The notes below the pieces were generated by a model that made no database searches, had not been told where the DNA came from, and was given only the letters and a program-made list of their open reading frames with translations. Shown here in pieces: positions 24,599 to 29,624 of a stretch of DNA of 29,624 bases. Each line of letters opens with the position of its first letter. Position 1 is the stretch's first letter. A program made the translations under genes and the position numbers. The DNA is taken from the NCBI GenBank assembly GCA_934454215.1, contig CAKSGG010000026.1, positions 1 through 29,624 on the forward strand, written 5' to 3'. The stretch is from an uncultured Clostridia bacterium (lineage in GTDB: Bacteria > Bacillota > Clostridia > UBA1381).

Positions 24599-25441
24599 TT
24601 ACAGTATTTTAGCGATACAGTCAAGTAAATATGGAATTTCCTGCTCAAAATTAACTCCGTACCAATTCCCGTTTTTATCGTTTATTGTTGCCTGAATTGC
24701 TTTTGCGGTATAATCTGCGGCGAGCTTAAGTGAATTTTCAACAGATAATCCTCGTGCTAAAGCTCCCGTCATGCAGCTTGCAAAAACGTCTCCCGTGCCG
24801 TGATAACGTGCCTTGATTTCATCGTTATAATAGCTGAAAAACTTATTTGTTTCGGAATTGTAGGACATAACACCAAGCTTGCCGTCATTGAAGCTTACGC
24901 CTGTTATAACGGATATTTTTGCGCCGTATGTGCAAAGCTCACGGAGCATATCCTTAATATAATTTTCATCATATCCTTTTTCGATATATTCCTTGCCGAG
25001 CATAAAGCAAGCCTCAGTTATATTCGGAAGAATTATATCTGCTTTAGAACAAAGCTTAAGCATTTCTTTCGGAAAGTCATTGGAAAATCCGGGGTATAAT
25101 TTACCGTTGTCGCCCATTACGGGGTCTATAATTATAAGATTATCATTATTTTTGAAATCATCAAATATTTCCGATACAAGCGCAATTTGTTTCATTGAAC
25201 CCAGATAACCTGTATAGATTGCGTCAAAGTCAATATTTTCACGAAGCCAATGATTTTTTATGTTTTTGATTTCATCGGTAAGGTCGCAGAAAGTAAAGCC
25301 CTCAAAGGCTGTATGAGTGGATAATACTGCCGTAGGTAAAATCCCGCATTCAACGCCCATTGCCGAAATAATAGGCAATGCAGCGGTGAGAGAGCATTTC
25401 CCTACGCATGATATATCCTGTATTGTTAAAATTCTTTTCAT
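24599..25441 (-). CDS. pdxY: Pyridoxamine/pyridoxal kinase (ribokinase superfamily)
   Basis: The 280-residue protein phosphorylates pyridoxal/pyridoxamine to form PLP precursors (vitamin B6 salvage). Features are TIQDISCVGKCSLTAALP near the start, the IIDPVMGDNGKLYP motif of the pyridoxal-kinase-like group, DIILPNITEACFMLG, and the anion-hole/base motif HGTGDVFASCMTGAL near residue 215. It is the usual 'pyridoxamine kinase' of Clostridia rather than a ThiD. The upstream promoter is TTTACG-17-TATAAT. The alternative of a hydroxymethylpyrimidine kinase is less likely because of the N-terminal motif. Confidence 0.92.
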   Translation of the reverse strand: MKRILTIQDISCVGKCSLTAALPIISAMGVECGILPTAVLSTHTAFEGFTFCDLTDEIKNIKNHWLRENIDFDAIYTGYLGSMKQIALVSEIFDDFKNNDNLIIIDPVMGDNGKLYPGFSNDFPKEMLKLCSKADIILPNITEACFMLGKEYIEKGYDENYIKDMLRELCTYGAKISVITGVSFNDGKLGVMSYNSETNKFFSYYNDEIKARYHGTGDVFASCMTGALARGLSVENSLKLAADYTAKAIQATINDKNGNWYGVNFEQEIPYLLDCIAKIL

Positions 25442-25473
25442 TTTGCAGTCCCTCGTTTCAATTAATATAATAT

Positions 25474-25502
25474 ATTATATATCATTTTAATGTTTACGTA
25501 AA
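25474..25502 (-). promoter_or_regulatory. Sigma-A-like promoter of pyridoxamine kinase
   Basis: Minus strand: TTTACG (rc of 25497-25502), 17 bp, TATAAT (rc of 25474-25479), about 30 bp before the ATG. Confidence 0.72.
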
Positions 25503-25530
25503 GACGCAAAATATACAAAAATATTTTATT

Positions 25531-25875
25531 TTAGAGAAATCTGAGTGCAATTTTATTTGCAAATACAGAAATCACTTCACCGTTTGAGGGAGGACGCTGA
25601 GCGTCACGATATGGAAACAGTGAGCTGCGTTTATCTTCCCTGCATATTTTCCATGCTGTTTTAATGCAGTTTCTGATACTCCTTTCTATACTGCACTCGG
25701 ATGTATGTTCCGCATCTGCAATCATTCGGTATATATCGGTCATTTTTTCGGTTCCGTTAATATACGATATTATTGCAAGGTAAAGATATTTACTGCCTTT
25801 TGTACGTATTGAAATTCCTGAATTGTGCATATAATCAAGCATATAGCTTTTTAAATGCGGTGATGAAGTAATCAT
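25531..25875 (-). CDS. Orphan Spo0A C-terminal DNA-binding domain protein
   Basis: The 114-residue protein matches the effector domain of Spo0A over almost its entire length: helix 1 LDYMHNSGISIRTKGSKYLY, then the recognition region TSECSIERSIRNCIKTAWK, then SLFPYRD and PSNGEVISVFANK, corresponding to 'RVERAIRHAIEVAW', 'SLFGYT' and 'PTNSEFIAMVADKL' of the Bacillus protein. There is no receiver domain, so it cannot be phosphorylated in the usual way. Its Shine-Dalgarno is a G-run (AAGGGGGG) about nine bases before the ATG. It lies between pyridoxamine kinase and the divergent small-ORF region next to sigK. It is probably a sporulation-related or stationary-phase regulator, but the target is unknown. 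Confidence 0.88.
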   Translation of the reverse strand: MITSSPHLKSYMLDYMHNSGISIRTKGSKYLYLAIISYINGTEKMTDIYRMIADAEHTSECSIERSIRNCIKTAWKICREDKRSSLFPYRDAQRPPSNGEVISVFANKIALRFL

Positions 25876-25917
25876 AAAAAAAGTCCCCCCTTAAATACAA
25901 AAAACATTTGCAGGAAC

Positions 25918-25946
25918 ATTATATTTTAATTTGACAAAAAAATCAA
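25918..25946 (-). promoter_or_regulatory. Promoter of the Spo0A_C protein, with 0A-box-like sites
   Basis: Minus strand: TTGATT (rc of 25941-25946), 17 bp, TATAAT (rc of 25918-25923). Inside the spacer is TGTCAAA (rc of 25930-25936), one base from the Spo0A-box core TGTCGAA, and a second TGTCAAA is on the plus strand at 25981-25987. Autoregulation is a suggestion only. Confidence 0.55.
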
Positions 25947-26003
25947 GTGTTTTTGCAAAATATCTACATTATGCCAAAAATGTCAAAATGAAAATAAAGG
26001 GGG

Positions 26004-26095
26004 TGTGGAATTTGAGATCTGTTTTTGTGTGGTTTAATGCGGGTCTTTTTTTCAAATTCCACAGTTTGTACAATTTGTTCACAACTGTGGAATTT
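26004..26095. promoter_or_regulatory. Three-arm element forming alternative hairpins
   Basis: Arm A TGTGGAATTTGA (26004-26015) is perfectly complementary to TCAAATTCCACA (26052-26063). The overlapping arm B AAATTCCACAGTT (26054-26066) is perfectly complementary to arm C AACTGTGGAATTT (26083-26095). Arms A and C therefore compete for B. Between A and B is AGATC...GGTCT followed by seven T, a small terminator-like hairpin. Because the arms are complementary, the same is true on either strand. It could be an attenuator, a regulatory RNA or the remnant of an inverted repeat. Confidence 0.6.
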
Positions 26096-26107
26096 ATGCA
26101 ATTTTAA
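26012..26107 (+). CDS. Candidate 31-residue small protein, hydrophobic
   Basis: A TTG-initiated ORF begins at 26012, with an AAAGGGGGTG ribosome-binding site (25996-26005) at about 7 bases spacing. It encodes a 31-residue peptide beginning MRSVFVWFNAGLFFKF and ending FTTVEFMQF, rich in Phe/Val/Leu near the N-terminus and possibly membrane-associating. The same G-run Shine-Dalgarno appears for sigK and for the Spo0A_C gene on either side, which supports real translation. It is too small to identify, it overlaps the alternative-hairpin region, and no promoter was clear, so it could also be a leader peptide or chance. Confidence 0.4.
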   Translation: MRSVFVWFNAGLFFKFHSLYNLFTTVEFMQF

Positions 26108-26136
26108 TAAAAAATATTGAGTAAAAAATAAAAAAA

Positions 26137-26832
26137 TTAATTTTCACGTGCACTTTTCAGTTCATCAAACAAGTTTTTTAAGCAGCGTTTTTCAATACGG
26201 GAAACATAACTTCTTGAAATTCCGAGAATATCGGCAACCTCCTGCTGTGTTTTTCTTTTTGAATTTGATAAGCCGTATCTCCATACGATAATATTTTTTT
26301 CGTCGGGTGATAAAACCTTATCCATTGCTTTATATAACATTCCGGCTTCAAGCTTATCCTGAACTATATCATGCACATCTTTTTCATCGGGAACGAGAAT
26401 ATCGGCAAATGTCATGCTGTTTCCTTCTTTGTCTACGCCGATGCTTTCTTCGATAGATATTTCGCGGTTTTGTTTCTGAGACATTCTCAGATTCATAAGA
26501 ACCTCGTTTTCGATACATCGTGCGATGTAGGGAGAAAGACGTGATTTTTTATCGGGGTCAAAGGTATTAACTCCTTTTATAAGCCCTATTGTACCTATGG
26601 AAATCAAATCCTCGGGATTTTTTTCGCCGCAGTATTTTTTTGCAATATGAGCAACAAGCCGCAGATTACGCTCTATAAGTATATTTTTTGCATTTTCATC
26701 GCCGTTTTTGAATTTTTCGAGATACTCCTGTTCTTCTTCTGGGGTAAGAGGCTTTGGGAATGTTGCCGAGCCCGTAACATAGCCTGCGAAAATGAGCAGG
26801 GTTCTTATGTAGTCAAAAAACAGTGAAAACAA
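26137..26832 (-). CDS. sigK: Sporulation sigma factor SigK (pro-sigma-K)
   Basis: The 231-residue protein is a complete sigma-K-type factor for late mother-cell gene expression. The first 20 or so residues (MFSLFFDYIRTLLIFAGYV) form the hydrophobic pro-sequence that must be cleaved, then PKPLTPEEEQEYL, region 2 with NLRLVAHIAKKY and DLISIGTIGLIKGVNTF, and region 4 with TQQEVADILGISRSYVSRIEK. The start is TTG at 26830-26832. AGGGGGTGAT pairs with the anti-Shine-Dalgarno (one G-U) at the right spacing; the GTG at 26839 lies inside that site. The gene is uninterrupted, so no skin-like element splits it in this strain. Sigma-E is the main alternative, but region 4 and the N-terminus fit SigK. Confidence 0.92.
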   Translation of the reverse strand: MFSLFFDYIRTLLIFAGYVTGSATFPKPLTPEEEQEYLEKFKNGDENAKNILIERNLRLVAHIAKKYCGEKNPEDLISIGTIGLIKGVNTFDPDKKSRLSPYIARCIENEVLMNLRMSQKQNREISIEESIGVDKEGNSMTFADILVPDEKDVHDIVQDKLEAGMLYKAMDKVLSPDEKNIIVWRYGLSNSKRKTQQEVADILGISRSYVSRIEKRCLKNLFDELKSAREN

Positions 26833-26930
26833 TAAAATCACCCCCTATATAAATCATATGAGAGATATATTTATAGAATGATTTTATTTTACCTGATTAT
26901 AGCACAAAAAAAAAGTAGATTGTCAAGTAT

Positions 26931-26964
26931 AAAAATCATTTTGATAGCGAAAAATCTTTTTGAT
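26931..26964 (+). promoter_or_regulatory. Tandem operator-like repeat upstream of the XRE gene
   Basis: AAAAATCATTTTGAT (26931-26945) is repeated as AAAAATCTTTTTGAT (26950-26964), 19 bp apart (about two helical turns). Each carries an ATC..GAT dyad. It is in the intergenic region between sigK and the XRE gene, about 80 bp before the XRE start. It could bind the XRE protein as a dimer of dimers. Confidence 0.5.
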
Positions 26965-27044
26965 TGTTATAAAATCTATTATGAGAAAAAGATAGGTAAC
27001 ATTTGCTCGATTCTTTTTTAGTTTTGGTGAAATGGAGAGATATT

Positions 27045-27350
27045 ATGTATAAAGAATTATTTACTTTATCTGAAAGAATAAAAACGTTGAGACTGGAAGC
27101 GGGTTTGACGCAAGCCGAACTGGCAAAAAAATGCGGATTGAGCCGTTCAGCAGTGAATGGCTGGGAGGTTGGCGTATCTGTTCCGTCAACTCAATATATT
27201 ATTGAGCTTGCAAAAATTTTTCATGTGTCCACTGATTATTTGCTTGGAATGGACATGGGTGCTGCGGTATATGTTGATGGCATTTCTGAGAAGAATGTTG
27301 CGGTTTTGTCATATTTGGCAGAAATGCTTAAAGAAAAGTGTGATTGCTGA
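27045..27350 (+). CDS. XRE family helix-turn-helix regulator
   Basis: The 101-residue protein is a Cro/C1-type repressor. The HTH is seen at residues about 8-62: RIKTLRLEAGLTQAELAKK, CGLSRSAVNGWEVGVSVPS, then IIELAKIFHVSTDYLLGMD. The remaining C-terminus (about 40 residues) is short and helical. The start is ATG 27045 with GGAG about 8 bases upstream. It is followed by a frameshifted ribbon-helix-helix gene and then by a decayed copy of itself, which marks the locus as a once larger regulatory or mobile-element remnant. Its own upstream repeat is a likely operator. Confidence 0.92.
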   Translation: MYKELFTLSERIKTLRLEAGLTQAELAKKCGLSRSAVNGWEVGVSVPSTQYIIELAKIFHVSTDYLLGMDMGAAVYVDGISEKNVAVLSYLAEMLKEKCDC

Positions 27351-27363
27351 AAAAGGTGATAAT

Positions 27364-27548
27364 ATGTTTAAAGCCATAATAAAGAAACAGCCAACAGAAC
27401 TTTTGGGTTTCCGAAATCTTTGCTTGATAAAATGTCAGTTATTGCACAAAAAGAAAATGTGTCGTTGAATAGTTTTGTTATTCAATGTTACAAATATGCA
27501 ATTGAGAAGGAGTTGAAGGATAATATTGATGACAGTGAAATTACATGA
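27364..27548 (+). pseudogene. Frameshifted ribbon-helix-helix (Arc/CopG-like) gene
   Basis: ATG at 27364 follows GGTGATA closely after the XRE gene, but its own frame stops at 27468 after a nonsense stretch. Another frame reads NRTFGFPKSLLDKM followed by SVIAQKENVSLNSFVIQCY and KYAIEKELKD, ending at TGA 27546-27548: a complete strand-helix-helix pattern. That frame has a stop at 27369 and no start codon before the strand. Adding one base near 27376-27379 would join the ATG to it, so a single-base deletion explains the defect. The product would be about 60 residues. Sequencing error is possible. An antitoxin or regulatory role is only a guess. Confidence 0.65.
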
Positions 27549-27597
27549 GCAATCTGCTTGATACAGAGCGATTTATTTTTAGATGAGGTCGGTTGTT

Positions 27598-27760
27598 ATG
27601 TATAAAGAATTGCTTTATCTGAAAGATAAAGACATTGAGGCTTGAAATAAGTTTGACACAAGCTAAACCGGCAAAAAAATGCGGATTGAGCTGTTCGGCA
27701 GATGAAAGAAAAATCAACATGCTGTATAATGTTATAAAAATATTGTCGGAAAAAATCAAT
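27598..27760 (+). pseudogene. Decayed, internally deleted copy of the XRE regulator
   Basis: From ATG 27598 the DNA follows the intact XRE gene: ATGTATAAAGAATT is identical, and AAAAAAATGCGGATTGAGC recurs. Small indels (about 4 and 1 bases) break the frame early. A second frame then carries RLEISLTQAKPAKKCGL, matching RLEAGLTQAELAKKCGL, and jumps to DERKINMLYNVIKILSEK, which resembles the C-terminus (EKNVAVLSYLAEMLKEK). About 45 residues in the middle are missing. It is a tandem duplicate that has lost function. Confidence 0.8.
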
Positions 27761-27763
27761 TAT

Positions 27764-27786
27764 AAAAGGGAGTGCAATGCACTCCC
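27764..27786 (-). terminator. Terminator of the ABC transporter operon
   Basis: Minus strand: GGGAGTGC pairs with GCACTCCC across a 3-base loop and is followed by TTTTA (rc of 27763-27767). It lies just past the ATPase stop codon (27789-27791). Confidence 0.85.
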
Positions 27787-27788
27787 AA

Positions 27789-28562
27789 TCAGTTTCCACA
27801 TTCTATGCTTATTTCGTTAAATATTTTCAAATAATTATCAATAGTCTGATTTTTCTTTTCCTCGCCCGAAATATCCATAATTATATTTCCGTCGTGCATC
27901 ATAATGGCTCTTGTTCCGAAATCAACCGCATAGCGCAGATTGTGCGTAACCATAAGAGTCGTTATTTTTTTCTCCGAAACAACCTTTTGAGTAAGAGCCA
28001 TTACGGTATCGGAGGATTTAGGGTCAAGCGCTGCCGTATGCTCGTCAAGCAGGAGTAAATCAGGCGTTTTCATCGTTGCCATAATAAGCGCCAGTGCCTG
28101 ACGCTGACCGCCCGACAATGAGCCTGCCGGAGTATTCAGTCTGTTTTCAAGCCCCATTCCGAGGAGTTCAAGCTGTGAGCAATAAAAATCCCGGCGCTGC
28201 TTGTTCAAGCCAAATGACAAGCCGAAACGCTTGCCTTTATTGTCAGCTATGGAAAGATTCTCCCATATTGTCATAGACGGGCAGGTGCCCATTGACGGAT
28301 TTTGAAAAACACGTCCGATTCTGTTTGCACGTTTGAAATTTTTCTGCGGTGTAATATCATCACCGTCAAGAATTACTTTTCCGCTGTCGGGCTCGACGTC
28401 GCCCGAAATTATATTCAGCATTGTGGTTTTGCCGGACCCGTTTGAACCGATTACGCCGACAAATTCACCGTCGTTTAATTTGAAGTTAAAATCGGAGAAC
28501 AATATTTTTTCGTCAACTGTCCCTACATTAAATGTTTTGTTTATGCCGTTAAGCTCAAGCAT
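27789..28562 (-). CDS. ABC transporter ATP-binding protein (TrpXYZ/COG1101 type)
   Basis: The 257-residue ATPase has Walker A GSNGSGKT at 39-46, the Q-loop RVFQNPSMG, signature LSGGQRQ, Walker B LLLLDEHTAALDP and switch His in MVTHNLR. The sequence QNPSMGTCPSMTIWENL and EHTAALDP mark the COG1101 group that partners PF04392 binding proteins and BPD_transp_2 permeases. Its start overlaps the permease stop by 8 bp, so the two are coupled. It powers import through the membrane permease; in relatives the substrate is often predicted to be tryptophan or another amino acid, which is inference here. Confidence 0.95.
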   Translation of the reverse strand: MLELNGINKTFNVGTVDEKILFSDFNFKLNDGEFVGVIGSNGSGKTTMLNIISGDVEPDSGKVILDGDDITPQKNFKRANRIGRVFQNPSMGTCPSMTIWENLSIADNKGKRFGLSFGLNKQRRDFYCSQLELLGMGLENRLNTPAGSLSGGQRQALALIMATMKTPDLLLLDEHTAALDPKSSDTVMALTQKVVSEKKITTLMVTHNLRYAVDFGTRAIMMHDGNIIMDISGEEKKNQTIDNYLKIFNEISIECGN

Positions 28563-29460
28563 CGGTTCTCACCTCCGATTTGTTTTTTGTTTTTTTGTTA
28601 ATAACAAATTCGTTCAGTGCAAGCGTTGCTATAAACAGTACCGTAATCATGAGATTTGTGTCCTGTGACCGCAAACCTGCCGCCAATGCAATCGAAATAC
28701 AAGCCTTATAAATAATCATACCTATAATTACGCCCGAAGTGATTCTGAGGTGCTTAACTTTTTTGAATATTGTTCCGCCTATGATAACGGCGGCAAGCCC
28801 CATTACAACCGTTCCTGTTCCCGAGCCTACATTGAATGCACGGCTGTACTGACAATATACTGCACCGGAAAGCGATACAAGCGCATTTGAAATCATAAGT
28901 CCGATGATTTTGACAGTACCGGGATTTTTTGCAAGCGTAATCACAAGTCCTTCGTTATCGCCGGCACTCCTTAAAAGAAAACCCGACTTTGTGCGAAGGT
29001 ACACATCAAGCAAAAGCTTTGCAGCCATTGCAATTATAAATATAATCAAAAGCTTTGAATACAGCGCAAAATGAGTGTCACCGAATAAATCGTTTGAGAA
29101 TATTGTTACAGCGTCCATGCTCAAAAAGTCCGACGCTTTACCGACAATTCCGTAATTTATCGAATACAAAGCTGTCATGGTAAGAATACCGCACAGTAAA
29201 TTGCGTATTTTCAGCTTTACGTTAAATAAGCCTGTAAATAAACCTGCAATTCCTCCCGCCGCAAAAGCCGCAAACAATGCAAGCAGAGGATTTAAACCGC
29301 TTCTGAGCATAACCAGGCAGACGGCTATACCAAGAGGAAACGTTCCGTCAACCGACAGGTCGGGGAAGTCCAGTATGGTATATGTGATATATACGCCCAT
29401 TGCCATGATTCCGTATATAAGCCCCTGCTCCAGTATGCCTATTATAAGACCTTCTATCAT
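28555..29460 (-). CDS. ABC transporter permease (BPD_transp_2 family)
   Basis: The 301-residue protein has about eight or nine hydrophobic segments across its whole length and the family's typical motif in PDLSVDGTFPLGIAV near residue 33, with GTGTVVMGLAAVIIGGTIF in the second half. It forms the channel of a TrpXYZ/branched-chain-type importer. Its ATG overlaps the stop codon of the preceding binding-protein gene (TAATG), and its 3' end overlaps the ATPase gene, giving the order binding protein, permease, ATPase. Confidence 0.94.
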   Translation of the reverse strand: MIEGLIIGILEQGLIYGIMAMGVYITYTILDFPDLSVDGTFPLGIAVCLVMLRSGLNPLLALFAAFAAGGIAGLFTGLFNVKLKIRNLLCGILTMTALYSINYGIVGKASDFLSMDAVTIFSNDLFGDTHFALYSKLLIIFIIAMAAKLLLDVYLRTKSGFLLRSAGDNEGLVITLAKNPGTVKIIGLMISNALVSLSGAVYCQYSRAFNVGSGTGTVVMGLAAVIIGGTIFKKVKHLRITSGVIIGMIIYKACISIALAAGLRSQDTNLMITVLFIATLALNEFVINKKTKNKSEVRTDA

Positions 29461-29624
29461 TATTTCGTCTCTGATGACGGAGCGTTTTTAACCTCCGCTT
29501 TCTGTGTTATTGAATCGGGAATTGTCAAACCGATTTTTGCGGCTGCATCGGTATTGATTGTAACCTTGCTTTCCGTCATTGTTTCGTACGGAATTGAATT
29601 TATATCTTCGCCTTTAAGAACCTT
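29460..29624 (-). CDS. ABC transporter substrate-binding protein, C-terminal part (runs off window)
   Basis: The last 54 codons of a minus-strand gene are present: ...INSIPYETMTESKVTINTDAA followed by AKIGLTIPDSITQKAEVKN and SSETK, then TAA overlapping the permease ATG. The end 'N..AA..IG..IP' is the characteristic C-terminus of PF04392 ABC substrate-binding proteins (TrpX-like). The signal peptide and ligand site lie outside the window. Confidence 0.88.
   Translation of the reverse strand, partial: KVLKGEDINSIPYETMTESKVTINTDAAAKIGLTIPDSITQKAEVKNAPSSETK

Noticed and set aside
26060..26095. TTGTTCACA-like sequence near the alternative hairpins as a DnaA box/origin
   Set aside because: It differs from TTATNCACA at key positions and there is no cluster of boxes or AT-rich unwinding region beside dnaA/dnaN.
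26137..26832. A skin-type recombination element interrupting sigK
   Set aside because: The sigK frame is continuous from the pro-sequence to region 4.2, with no recombinase or junction repeats nearby.

Overview
The window reads as the chromosome of a low-GC, endospore-forming member of the Clostridia (Firmicutes), plausibly a gut anaerobe. The evidence is a SigK-type sporulation sigma factor with its hydrophobic pro-region, a stand-alone Spo0A-type DNA-binding domain, a MurT/GatD lipid II amidation pair, the YlxM-Ffh-RpsP-KhpA gene order, AT-rich intergenic DNA, near-consensus sigma-A promoters (TTGACA-17-TATAAT) and strong Shine-Dalgarno sequences. No rRNA, tRNA, CRISPR array, transposase or complete mobile element was seen.

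Layout. 1-3134: the 5' end of a small ribbon-helix-helix-like gene and an AraC regulator (minus), divergent from a sugar-1-phosphate nucleotidyltransferase and an N-acetylhexosamine-1-kinase-like kinase (plus), which together look like a route from free (amino)sugar to NDP-sugar. 3116-5306: a minus-strand unit of lipid kinase, small membrane protein and serine acetyltransferase, with a consensus promoter. 5314-10991: an AraC regulator divergent from a five-gene carbohydrate operon: TIM-barrel isomerase, Gfo/Idh/MocA oxidoreductase, second TIM-barrel isomerase, mannonate dehydratase (uxuA) and mannonate oxidoreductase-type SDR (uxuB). The last two are hexuronate catabolism; the first three may liberate or convert the sugar. 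11199-13559: the SRP/translation operon ylxM-ffh-rpsP-khpA between a perfect promoter and a terminator. 13603-20598: a GT2 glycosyltransferase, trxB, a PflX-like radical SAM protein, pth and mfd. 20659-24561: a parvulin lipoprotein, tcdA and murT-gatD. 24562-26841: pyridoxamine kinase, the orphan Spo0A_C protein and sigK, all minus. 26931-27760: an XRE regulator followed by a frameshifted ribbon-helix-helix gene and a decayed second XRE copy. 27764-29624: an ABC importer of the TrpXYZ type (minus; the binding protein runs off the end).

The most unusual items are: (i) a dispersed intergenic long-hairpin repeat with three copies (two next to each other after uxuB, one after the GT2 gene) and some compensatory changes in the stems; (ii) the 25876-26136 interval between sigK and the orphan Spo0A_C gene, where three complementary arms can form two mutually exclusive 12-13 bp hairpins and a 31-codon ORF has a strong ribosome-binding site; (iii) the oxidoreductase plus two TIM barrels attached to the hexuronate genes, without uxaC, kdgK or kdgA; and (iv) the decaying XRE/RHH locus. 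Gene identities rest on motif and family recognition from the translated sequence, not on database searches.
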